Assembly (NCBI GenBank): GCA_009760855.2 | Contig: WPIO01000023.1 | Coordinates: forward strand, 4,679,501-4,690,000 | Source of the DNA: Cristatella mucedo | Taxonomy: Eukaryota > Bryozoa > Phylactolaemata > Cristatellidae | DNA: 10,500 nt | Direction: 5' to 3' | Part shown: positions 1 to 7,112 of the stretch, piece by piece | Numbering within the stretch: the stretch's first letter is position 1 | How the letters are laid out: each line of letters opens with the position of its first letter | Notes under the pieces: model-generated | What the model was told of the DNA's origin: nothing | The model's database searches: none | The model's input: only the letters and a program-made list of their open reading frames with translations | Program-made: the position numbers and the translations under genes

Positions 1-174
1 TCAGCTTGTATTTATTATATAAAATAAGTCTATAACCGCATCGGTAAGAGTCTCGAAGCAAGATACAACAGGCTCGGCGCGCTCAGCAGCCGCTACACGA
101 CCCTGAGGCATAGTGAGACCTTTCGGCACCCTGGGACACAGCTAGAAATGGCTCCCATCCCCTTTCGGAAAATC
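1..174 (-). other. Possible 3'-terminal exon with poly(A) signal
   Basis: On the minus strand a pyrimidine/AT-rich tract ending TATATATTTTGCAG (splice acceptor, AG at 176-175) precedes a stretch that runs to the window edge. One frame from the acceptor gives 26 codons before a TAG; another starts DFPKGDGSHF and then stops. An AATAAA motif lies on the minus strand at 16-11 (plus-strand tttatt). An acceptor, a short reading frame, a stop and AATAAA in that order are what a last exon and 3' UTR of a minus-strand gene would show. The upstream exon was not found and the peptide matches nothing I recognise. It could equally be chance or part of a retroelement LTR. Confidence 0.2.
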
Positions 175-241
175 CTGCAAAATATATACACCAGAAAAGA
201 ATGCAAAAACACGCGCTAGCAGGCATATTGAGTCGAGAAAG

Positions 242-315
242 TTTATTAACTGTAGTAAATGTAGTTCGGTTCGCACAGCAGAGAGCCAGCCGATGACTAA
301 CACTAACAGTTTATT
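242..315 (-). promoter_or_regulatory. Paired AATAAACT motifs (poly(A)-signal-like)
   Basis: Two minus-strand AATAAACT motifs (plus-strand agtttatt, core at 242-247 and 310-315) lie 68 bp apart with similar flanks. Repeated AATAAA near a transcript end is common in LTRs and gene 3' ends. No gene or complete LTR could be tied to them, so the functional reading is weak. Confidence 0.2.
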
Positions 316-392
316 ATACGGTGAACGAAGCAGAGGGAATCATGACTCCCTTCACCCCCTTCTCTCCTTCAACTCTAATCTCCTCGACTGCT

Positions 393-552
393 GCTGTGCC
401 CTGGCCGACCCCGATGATTCATCCGAGGAGGACCACAGCTGTGCACCGGCCGACCCTGATGGTGAATCCACCATCTGTTCACCAAGGGGTTACCAGCCTG
501 TATCCACGCCACATCGCAGGCGGACCACAGCTGTGCACCGGCCGCTCTCGGT
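393..552. repeat. Imperfect GC-rich minisatellite-like repeat
   Basis: A unit beginning GCTGTGCMCYGGCCG recurs at 393, 438 and 530, that is at spacings of 45 and 92 bp, close to one and two unit lengths. The 23-bp stretch at 430-452 is repeated exactly at 522-544 and contains CCACAGCTGTG. The plus strand is open from 293 to 640 across it, and the peptide repeats ALADPDDS and APADPDGES. The ORF has no recognisable domain and may be open simply because the repeat lacks stops. I treat it as a repeat rather than a gene. Confidence 0.55.
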
Positions 553-581
553 GATGCTCCTAACGTCTGTTCACCGGCGGT

Positions 582-758
582 TTAGCAGAGGAGCTGTACA
601 GGCTTGCATACAATCGCACTACAGTAAAGGTACAAGGTAGCTATCGCAGCTTTAACTTGCTGAATTGTTCTGGCCTTGAACGTGGCTGACTGGTCTGTTA
701 CAATTTGAAAGTCAAAATTTTCCTGTGCTTCTTTCTCGACGCTTAACAAGGCCAAATC
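582..758 (-). CDS. Short coding-like open stretch, unknown, no ATG
   Basis: The minus strand is open for 58 codons between a TGA (761-759) and a TAA (584-582). The middle reads FDFQIVTDQSATFKARTIQQ, and the end is rich in A, I, V, L and C. Its composition looks more protein-like than the neighbouring open frames, but it has no initiating methionine, no clear splice acceptor and no domain I recognise. It could be a degraded exon or a fragment of a retroelement polyprotein. It partly overlaps the 5' edge of the open frame that runs into the LINE on the other strand. Confidence 0.2.
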   Translation of the reverse strand, partial: DLALLSVEKEAQENFDFQIVTDQSATFKARTIQQVKAAIATLYLYCSAIVCKPVQLLC

Positions 759-1273
759 TCAGAGTCAATCTTACCCCAACGACGCTCTCAGATAAGACGA
801 TTGTCTGCAGCTTGCTACAAGCTTACCTGCTTGCTGGTCTACCGGCCTGTGCAATCAGGCGCTTACAGCTGGTGCAAAACTCTGCAGCTAGGCTTGTCTG
901 TCGTGAGCGTCGCAGTTTCCACATCACACAAATTCTCGCCAACCTGCACTGGCTCCCTGTCAAGCAACGCATCGACTTCAAGGTTCTGTCACTCACTTTT
1001 ACGTCCATTTATTCTTTGGCTCCAGCCAACCTATCCGATCTTCTCCCCCACCATCGTATCACTTGCTTTTCGGGATCTAATCGTTTATCTATACCTCGTG
1101 CGAAACCCAAATTCTTTGGAAACAGTGCCTTTAATTCGTATGCTTCCAAAGCCTGGAACCCACTTTCAATATTCGTCATGACATCCCCTGACTTTTTTTT
1201 TTATCCCTTGACCACATTTAAACAGAAACTAAAAACGCATCTATTTATCACAGCATTCAGTGGGTCCTTGTGA
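725..1273 (+). pseudogene. LINE reverse transcriptase, C-terminal fragment
   Basis: The open frame of 182 codons starts without an ATG and ends at a TGA. From about residue 35 it carries the hallmark C-terminal part of CR1/L2-type RT proteins: LLAGLPAC (residues 36-42), LQLVQNSAARLV (47-58), ITQILANLHWLPVKQRIDFK (67-86) and a terminal THLFITAFSGSL (171-182). The polymerase catalytic motif (F/Y-x-D-D), the endonuclease domain and any ORF1 are absent, so the copy is dead by 5' truncation. A T-run at 1194-1202 encodes FFFYP where the copy at 3951 lacks it, consistent with slippage. Residues 1-34 are probably unrelated flanking sequence. Confidence 0.85.
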
Positions 1274-1506
1274 TTCGTCCTTTATGTGCTTGCGCCTGCT
1301 GACACTGTGCATGCTCCTACTTACTATACTTGCATGCTGACCCTGTGCATGTCACCCCTAACCATGTTCTTCTTGTTGTTTATTGAGCATGCTACCACAA
1401 ACCATCCGATCGTGGTTCCTTAGAAGTAAAGTGGCAAGAAAAAGACCGAGTTCTCTTAGGGCGCTACATCAAATATTGCTATTATTACTATTATTATTAT
1501 TATTGG
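797..1506 (+). mobile_element. 5'-truncated LINE copy A (CR1/L2-like), 3' end
   Basis: This is the 3' end of a non-LTR retrotransposon: the C-terminus of the reverse-transcriptase ORF, a 3' UTR of about 230 bp rich in GTGCATG/GCATGCT words, and a terminal ATT-type microsatellite (1477-1506). LINEs of the Jockey/CR1/L2 group commonly end in such short tandem tails. The 3' UTR matches copies at 1567-1725 (inverted), 3179-3335 and 3951-4312, which shows a multicopy family. The 5' boundary near 797 is estimated from where the protein starts to resemble RT. No target-site duplication was found. Confidence 0.85.
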
Positions 1507-1566
1507 AGCGTACAAAACTGGCAAATGATGCAGTGAGTAAAACTTTTAAGGCGACTCTCAAATTAG

Positions 1567-1725
1567 GAAATAATGATAGTAATATTAATAATCAAACGCT
1601 TGATAAAGCGTCCTCAGGGAGCTCAACCTCTTTCTAGGCGCTTTAAATTTGCTGCAAAGGAAACACGATCGAATGGTTAGGGTTAGCACGCTCAATAAAC
1701 AACAAGAATAACATGGTTAGGAGTT
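1567..1725 (-). mobile_element. Inverted LINE 3'-UTR fragment, copy B
   Basis: Read on the minus strand, this is the same LINE 3' UTR as copy A. The 38 nt at 1721-1684 (reverse complement) match 1357-1394 at 36 of 38 positions. They are followed by TTTCCTTTGCAGCAAA, AAAGCGCC, a CTGAGGACGCTTTATCAA block and an ATTATTAATATTA-type tail near 1590-1567. It has no coding part. It is tail-to-tail with copy A, with about 60 bp between the two ATT tails. Confidence 0.8.
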
Positions 1726-1766
1726 GGAACTCAGGCGGAGGAGTAAACGGCCGCTCGCTTGTTGCG

Positions 1767-1795
1767 GCTCGCAGCCGAAACTTGCGGCTGCGAGC
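1767..1795. repeat. Perfect 11-bp hairpin
   Basis: GCTCGCAGCCG (1767-1777) and CGGCTGCGAGC (1785-1795) are exact reverse complements around a 7-nt loop. The stem is GC-rich. It lies just past the inverted LINE fragment. No U-run or other context suggests a terminator, and it may be the end of an unrecognised small element. Confidence 0.5.
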
Positions 1796-2227
1796 GCCAG
1801 ACAAATACACGGTGGTTAAAGCCCCCTCGGTGTCTCCATGTCGTCGTGTGTGTGCCGCCGTAGCGTCAAGCTAAAGTTTGGTCTTTTAAGTCTGTAAGCA
1901 TGCTTAGCTAGCTCAGCCAGCAATAGTCAAGTCCATTGAAACAAGGACTTGCGAACAAAGAAATCCACCTTTCAGGTTTAAACTTTCACCAATATAGTCA
2001 TGAGCAATGAGATTAGCGAAGGGCAATTGGGCCATGGGTCATCAGCCAATTATCCAACATTTCAGACACAAAATGTAACAATCTCCGTATGGCGACTTCC
2101 ACACTAGGACAGAACTAGGCCGCAAGCACAGCTCTGGTAATGCCGCCAGTCCTTGCCGGTGCGCGCGACATCTTCCACCGAATCCCGGAACCGTTAAACC
2201 ACGGCTAGCTACGTGAAAGTGCAGAGC

Positions 2228-2248
2228 AAAGTGCAAAGTGCAAAGTGC
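2228..2248 (+). repeat. (AAAGTGC)3 short tandem repeat
   Basis: Three exact tandem heptamers AAAGTGC, with a fourth copy at 2216-2222 separated by GAGC-type sequence. A small microsatellite-like expansion. Confidence 0.75.
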
Positions 2249-2445
2249 AGAGCCGAGTGTAGCGGAGCGAATGCAGCGACGAAGAGCTGCAGCTCAATTG
2301 TTTCAGCGAAACCTCGAAAACAAAAGCTCCGTGTAACTGTAACTGCTCTGAGCGTCGAGGGTTCTCGTTTCAGGGAGCAAGGTCGTCTCCGTAGTGCACT
2401 CTAGCGAATTCTATTCAACGACTACGGAGAGCTACCGGCGTCTAG

Positions 2446-2606
2446 AAGCAGCGGCACAAATAAGGAGTAAGTGCTTGCGTGTCACTGCCGACGTCGTCGG
2501 TTCAATTCCTACAGCTGACAATCCTTTATCATGGCCCACTGCAAGCGTAAGCGATAGCCCTTAAGGCTCTTCTGCTACTACACAAATGAGGCTGTTGAAA
2601 CAGCTA
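2446..2606 (+). mobile_element. tRNA-derived SINE, copy 1 (old, diverged)
   Basis: A diverged copy of the SINE seen at 3807 and 7794. It keeps the pol III B box GGTTCAATTCC (2499-2509) and the body words CCTTTATC, CCACTGCAAGCG, GCGATAGCC, AAGGCTCTTCTG and GAGGCTGTTGAAACAGCTA in the same order. The 5' head is poorly conserved: AGCAGCGGCACAAATAAGG stands where the others have the A box. Several small indels separate it from the other two copies, so it is probably the oldest. No target-site duplication was found. Confidence 0.7.
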
Positions 2607-2985
2607 ACCTTTGCATAACATGCAACAACTAACTGCGAAAAGTCGGAGATGATGGTGAAATTCATGCCTCGCTCAAAGCCCAGAGCACCAAATAACTACC
2701 TATTATTTCGTGACTGCGACGTTTACATTGCTTAGATGAACCGGCTGGCATGACCGGCCGCCGAGCCGAGTTGCCTGTCGCGTGCAGTGTCCCGGACTTA
2801 CTAGCTAAGATCTTTAGGCCGTTAAAGCCACGGTTGGCGTTTTTACCCACTCGATCTTACTCTTCCGCCTCGTTTACAGCATCGAGTGACATCCCGTTGG
2901 CATTAGCTTGGCGCTTGAGAAGATCGATTCGTTTATTCAGTTATACAATCGGGCCAGTGACTGGAGGTGGGGTGAAAGGTGGACG
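2607..2985. other. No gene recognised
   Basis: Open frames on both strands (for example 2662-2850 minus and the start of 2750-3112 plus) contain no recognisable domain, and the latter runs into the transposon end at 2986. I see no RNA gene or repeat. Confidence 0.5.
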
Positions 2986-3118
2986 CAGTGGCGGAGCTAG
3001 GGGGGCATTTGCCCCCCTCACCCACCGCTCCCTACAGCGGGACAGCGACCTGGGACGCCCCCTATTCCTACGGTTATGGGACACTCTAAGCACTCAAAAT
3101 AGGAAGGCGTAACGTGGC

Positions 3119-3178
3119 ATACCGATTGAGTTCTCTGAGGGCGATATAAAAACGTATTACTATTCTTATCATCATTAT
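3119..3178 (+). mobile_element. LINE 3'-tail fragment, copy C
   Basis: CGATTGAGTTCTCTGAGGGC, then GATATA and a degraded ATT-rich run (ATTACTATTCTTATCATC), match the last ~55 bp of the LINE 3' UTR (compare 4254-4310). Only the extreme 3' end is present. It is followed directly by the next fragment. Confidence 0.6.
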
Positions 3179-3335
3179 GTCACCTTTAACCATGTTATGC
3201 TTAGTTTCATTGAGCATGCTACCACTAAATATTCAACAATGTTTCCTTTGCAACAAACGTCAAGTGATTGAAAGAGATTGAGTCTCTGAGGACGTAATAA
3301 CAAATGCATTATTGTTGATATTACTATACCTGCCC
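3179..3335 (+). mobile_element. LINE 3'-UTR fragment, copy D
   Basis: It starts at GTCACCTTTAACCATGTTAT, continues through CATTGAGCATGCTACCACTA, TTTCCTTTGCAACAAA and GAGATTGAGTCTCTGAGGAC, and ends in an ATTATTGTTGATATTACTA tail. This is the same order as the 3' UTR of copies A and F. It has no coding part and the 5' truncation is extreme. Confidence 0.75.
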
Positions 3336-3437
3336 AATCGTCACAATCGGCAAAATTATGTCCTAATTCCGTCGAGAAACCACTGAATTTGTGGCAAGGT
3401 AAAAAGTACGATTCGCACAAAACGTTTTGTTACTAGC

Positions 3438-3489
3438 ATGTCGATTAGGTTCTCTGAGGGCGATATAGCAAATGCATTATTATTATTGC
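3438..3489 (+). mobile_element. LINE 3'-tail fragment, copy E
   Basis: ATGTCGATTAGGTTCTCTGA, GGGCGATATAGCAAATGC and ATTATTATTATT match the terminal segment of the LINE family. It is a third tail copy within about 370 bp, again without any upstream LINE sequence. Confidence 0.6.
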
Positions 3490-3806
3490 ACCCATACATT
3501 AAAATCTTGCGGATCTAGCTAGCCAATACTTCGCGGGTCCTGCCCCCTAAAAGAAAATCCTGGCTCCGTCTGTGGGTGTGCAACTTAATATTTCTGCTGA
3601 GCTGGTGAGGGAGGTTCCTGTCCATCATTCACAATGAACGAAGTGCTTACTAATTACATTGAAGGAGGCCGATTACAAGACTTCCTAGTAAACGATCAGC
3701 TAAGCTAAGCCGTGGTGTAGATTCCAGTCTTGCAGTAGCAAGGTGATGGCTGGGCTCATTACCGGGAACGGTAGAGCAAGTCCGAACGATAACCTGCCTA
3801 CGGCGA

Positions 3807-4340
3807 GCAGTGATGGCACACTAGGTAAGGCGGTTGCTTTCACGACCTCGGTCCCGAGGTCGTGGGTTTGATTCCTGCAGTGGGCGATTCTTTATCGCCA
3901 CTGCAAGCGGTGGTGATAGCCGTAAATGCTCTTCTGTCGCTATACAACCATTTAGTTCGTATGCTCCCAAAGCCCGGAACTCCCTCCCGACCTGCGTCAG
4001 AACATCCCCCAACCTGACCACATTTAAAAGGAACTTAAAAACACACCTATTTAGGACAGCATTTAGTGGGTCCCTGTGATTCGTCCTTGACGTGCTTATG
4101 CATGCTGCACTGTGCATGCTGCCACTAACCACATTTGCATGCTGACCCTGTGCATGTCACCCCTAACCATGTTATTCATTTTGTTTGTTTTTCAAGCATG
4201 ATTTTACTTACTATTCAATTGCATTTCCCTTTGCAGCAAATGTAAAGCGCCTAAAAGAGATTAAGATCTTTGAGGGCGCTTTATCAAGTACATTATTATT
4301 ATTATTATTGTTATAAAAAAGAGGCTGTCAAATCAGCTAG
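3807..4340 (+). mobile_element. tRNA-derived SINE, copy 2, split by a LINE
   Basis: The pol III A box TGGCACACTAGG (3814-3825) and B box GGTTTGATTCC (3865-3875) are 51 nt apart. Between them is a perfect 10-bp hairpin, CACGACCTCG (3841-3850) with CGAGGTCGTG (3855-3864), like the long variable arm of a type II tRNA. The body (TGCAGTGGGCGATTC, a GGCGAT/ATCGCC stem, GCTCTTCTGTCGCTATACAA) runs to about 3947 and stops. The missing end, AAAAAGAGGCTGTCAAATCAGCTAG, resumes at 4315-4340 beyond the inserted LINE. Over the first part it differs from the 7794-7962 copy at about six positions in 138. The RNA is pol III transcribed and mobilised by LINE enzymes; no protein is encoded. Confidence 0.85.
3951..4312 (+). 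mobile_element. 5'-truncated LINE copy F nested in the SINE
   Basis: The last ~42 codons of the LINE RT ORF (in frame to a TGA at 4077-4079, ending FRTAFSGSL), then the 3' UTR and a (ATT)n tail at 4293-4310. The protein end is less decayed than copy A (SYAPKARNSLPTCVRTSPNL compared with copy A's slipped FFFYP version). Left and right junctions fall inside the SINE, at TATACAA and TATAAAA, which looks like a short target duplication. The open frame at 3834-4079 is an artefact that joins SINE and LINE sequence. Confidence 0.8.
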
Positions 4341-4357
4341 TATTTATTTATTTATTA
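4341..4357 (+). repeat. (TATT)n tail of SINE copy 2
   Basis: About four TATT units directly follow the SINE's CAGCTAG end. A simple-sequence 3' tail is typical of tRNA SINEs, although the copy at 7794 ends differently, in GATTTTT. Confidence 0.5.
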
Positions 4358-4691
4358 GTTGCTTTTACTGATGGCTGCTAGTTATCTAAATACTGCTGCG
4401 TGTAATTAGGCTGTATCTGGCTGGCTACACACATTTTGACTTTGTTTCGTGAAAAATATCGCTCTTTATTGTGAACCTATCGATTACAGTGGGTTTTAGT
4501 GTGTTTCTTTTGTTCAGAGATCGGAAAACTTTTTTGGGCTATTAAGCCATTTTAGGAGTTCAAGTAGGTAGACTAGGCCAGAAGGAACAATGTGTCCAAG
4601 GAAAGCTTTTTTATTCAAAAGTATAGTTTGCTCAATGGGAAACATGACAGTGCATGTTGTTTGAGAGGGCAACACTACCATGTTCTAATGA

Positions 4692-6415
4692 TTAGAAGTT
4701 CAGCAGCAGAATGTCATTAAGGTGATTGTCACTAGCGAACTGAGAGCGCAGCTTTTTCTTACAGAACTTCATCTTGGAGAGCAGCTGCTCGCAGGAATAA
4801 GTGCTGCCAAACATTGTGATCGTACGCTTTGCACGGGCTAACAACATTGGAAACTAAGCCTGTGGCAGCTGAGGTAGAAGTAAATGAGAGCAGTGCAAGA
4901 AGTAAACTTGGACAACAAAACGTCAGAAGCCTGTTGCTCAATTAACTCCAATTGCACATCAGAAGGGGCGTCGTCGTAGGGAAAGTCAATAGAAACGCTG
5001 ACGATTTTGCACTCTCGCGAATGAGAACGCACATCCGTGGGCTCGAAGAGAATTCATTCCGCAGGGTTGGCAACACACTGACGCATTCTGCGGTATCAAC
5101 GAGAGCTGCATCTCACTGGGCGAGGTGCAAAAAATGGATGTAGTTGCATTTACACAGCTGTTTCTCTCGTAGAACCAGCTTCGTTTCGAATGCCCGTACG
5201 TGGGCTTCCATGTTCATGATGAGCACGTCACGTCCTGGCAACTTCAGGTTAAGCTCGTTAAGATGAGAGCTGATGTCAATGAGGAAACCGAACCGATAAA
5301 GCCAAACCTCATCAGAGAACATTTCAAAGTCATTGAGGCTCCTCTCACTGACGAAGGAAACAATCTCGTGGTGGAGAGCGAAAACTTGCTCCATGACGTC
5401 AAAACGACTGAGCCAGCTCAGTGTGGTAAAGCAGATCGCCGTAATCAGCCTGTGCAGCTTCGCAGATATGCTTGAAGGTGCAGTGGTTGAGAGGACGAGC
5501 AAGCACTGCATCCACTAGTTTCACCACAACAGACATAACGTCTTTCATGCCTGCCGCTTTCATGCTTTGGCGCGCACAATGCCTCCTGGTGAATGATGCA
5601 GTGCATCTTGCGTGTCTCCTTCGCACAGCCCAAAGAGCGGCAGTGGTCGATCGGCAGCTGCGAAAGTTCTTTGGTAGATCCAGCCATGGCAGGTGCACCG
5701 TCAGTAGTTACCGAGACGAGCTTTGACAGGGAAAAACCACTCATAGCCGGTCGGAGGGCATTGAGGACATCTCTGCCGGTTCATTCCCTAAATTGGGACG
5801 AGGCTGAAAAACTCCTCGACTACCTCAAGGTCTTGTGTGACACCATGCATAAAGATGGCCAGCTTCGCACTGTTCTTAATATCACACCTCCAGCCCTAGG
5901 TGATGGAGAACATCTCGAGAGTTTTAAACTTCGTGCAAATCGAACACCTGACATCAGCGGCTAAGTCCTCTAGGCGTCGAGTCGCAGTGCGAGCAGACGG
6001 CTGGGATTCCTTCAAAGCGTCGTGTTGCTCAGGACAAATGACGTCGGCAGCAGCGAACATACGTTCCATTACAAAGTCTGCATCAGTGAAGAGATGCATT
6101 TTCCTCGCAATCAACAAGGACACTTGGTAGGAGGCACGAGTGCGCCGCTCAGCAGCCTCCGAGGAAGCTTTGGCGGCTCCTGCTTCTTGAAGAGGGGCGA
6201 TTGTTGATCCAACCTCGACTGCAAGCGAGCAGCCTCAGTCTTCCACTCATCCTCGGTGAAGTGTCTGTATGTGTACGAGTGCTCGGCATCGAAATGCCCC
6301 TGAGATTCGACCGATTTAAAGTGCACACTGAACACGGGGAGTTCTTGCCGCGTTGGACGAAGAATAGCTCGTGAGTCAATTCTGGGTTGAAGATACGTCG
6401 TTCGAGGTCAAACTC
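4692..6415 (-). pseudogene. hAT transposase pseudogene (GTF2IRD2/ZBED-like)
   Basis: Minus-strand segments in three frames follow the order of a GTF2IRD2/ZBED-type hAT transposase. N-terminal RRIFNPELTHELFFVQRGK (6400-6344) precedes a remnant BED-like CSVC region. The helical part KMHLFTDADFVMERMFAAAD and RRLEDLAADVR lies around 6100-5940. The RNase H-like core has KLVSVTTDGAPAMAG, with the catalytic-type Asp in TTDG (about 5715), CIIHQEALCA (about 5600) and ADYGDLLYHTE (about 5430). WLSRFDVMEQVFALHHEIVS follows, then the C-terminal dimerisation segment MFGSTYSCEQLLSKMKFCKK ending at a TAA (4694-4692). Breaks include a TAG at 5898-5896 where the first catalytic motif (DEST-type) belongs, a TAG at 5790-5788, frameshifts near 6330, 5780, 5570, 5415 and 4850, a stop near 5113 and no ATG before the TGA at 6418-6416. 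It cannot make an active enzyme. Confidence 0.88.
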
Positions 6416-6580
6416 TCAGATACTGGTAGCTGCCCGGTGCTTCTGTACCCAGGCTAGGCTCGGTTGGCTGGGACAGGACGGCTGTAATATGATAAGGTCA
6501 CCGGCTAGGCCGATGTCTGACCTATGGCATGGCAGGATGTGTGGTGACGCGAGGTCACCGGGGCTCTTGATTAAAGAAAG
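6416..6580. other. 5' flank of the hAT transposase, no gene
   Basis: Between the start of the transposase pseudogene and the LTR-like segment. AGGTCACCGG occurs at about 6495 and again at about 6552, and GGCTAGGCCGA near 6503 resembles the subterminal repeats of the element. A minus-strand open frame extending to 6667 shows no domain. Confidence 0.35.
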
Positions 6581-7112
6581 GTAGCCGAGTAAGTCGTTGG
6601 TGTTGGAGGCTCCCTCTCTCGCCGAGTTATGCACCTGGATGGTTGCAGGCGCGGAGCTGGATAGCACGCTCGTTATTGTGACTTGTATATTCCGCGTTCC
6701 CCGTGTAGCGTGTTCGTGGCCCCCGTGAGTTGGTGTCTTTTGGTGGAAGCTCTCGACTGTGGTAGACGTCGACTCCGACTAGCCAAGCAGTTACTCAGCT
6801 AGCCGGATCTTTTACCGTGTACGCTCGCACTGTTGGAATGGAGTTGGTACAACGGCAGAACTGCGGAAGCCGACTGACCAACTGACACGTTTGTTCGCGC
6901 TTGCTTCATCTCGCGCTCCTATAGTTTACTTTGTGTAAGATCAGCCCTTTAGACATGCTTAGTTTCCCTGTTGTTAGCGCATGCGGTATTATAAGGAGGT
7001 CTGACCTGACGGCCGTTCGCCTGACCTCAGTGGCATGGCGAGCGGCGGCGTGGCCTGAGCATGGCGGAGCTTAGCGGGAATTAGCCTCGGCCCCCCCTGG
7101 AACTCGGCTACA
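6581..7112 (-). mobile_element. LTR-like segment bounded by an inverted repeat
   Basis: GTAGCCGAGT at 6581-6590 and ACTCGGCTAC at 7102-7111 are an exact 10-bp inverted pair. Read on the minus strand the segment opens TGTAGCCGAGT, has a TATA-like CTTATAATACC at about 6996-6986 and closes ACTCGGCTACC. A length of about 530 bp, a TG start and an internal TATA box resemble a solo LTR inserted in the hAT element. The closing base is C rather than A, no 4-6 bp target duplication is visible, and no primer-binding site was identified, so a MITE or a chance inverted pair remains possible. Confidence 0.3.

Larger units (their letters stand above)
1726..2445. other. No gene recognised
   Basis: Apart from the hairpin at 1767-1795 and the heptamer repeat at 2228-2248, I see no conserved protein, RNA gene or element end. 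The longest open frames here (2042-2236 minus and 2213-2404 plus) are short and have no recognisable motifs. Confidence 0.5.
2986..3574. mobile_element. Non-autonomous DNA transposon (TIR element)
   Basis: The left end reads CAGTGGCGGAGCTAGG followed by GGGGCA. The reverse complement of the right end (3574 inwards) reads CACAGACGGAGCCAGG, then an AT-rich block, then AGGGGGCAGG. The GGAGCYAGG core and the G-run match as terminal inverted repeats, and animal DNA transposons with CAGTGGCGGA-type ends are common. The flanks GGTGGACG and GGTGTGCA share only 5 of 8 bases, so a target duplication is doubtful. There is no transposase ORF inside; the interior is largely LINE 3' tails. A further inverted repeat of 9 bp (2999-3007 with 3010-3018) sits inside the left end. 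The superfamily is uncertain. Confidence 0.55.

Noticed and set aside
1479-1506. An independent (ATT)n microsatellite
   Set aside because: The same tail follows every copy of the LINE 3' UTR here, so it is the LINE terminus.
2999-3018. A rho-independent-type terminator hairpin (G-run/C-run)
   Set aside because: The context is eukaryotic and the hairpin lies in the end of a TIR element; no T-run follows.
3811-3882. A functional tRNA gene
   Set aside because: A and B boxes are present, but there is no complete cloverleaf with acceptor stem, the sequence continues into a SINE body, and it recurs in three copies.
3834-4079. An 81-codon plus-strand ORF that looks like one small gene
   Set aside because: Its first half is SINE sequence and its second half the LINE RT terminus; the frame is open across the insertion junction by chance.
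3821-4132. A 103-codon minus-strand ORF
   Set aside because: It is antisense to the SINE and LINE, with no recognisable domain.
5200-5964. Plus-strand ORFs opposite the transposase (for example 5200-5475 and 5593-5964)
   Set aside because: They are shadows of the minus-strand transposase, where the hAT motifs are clear.
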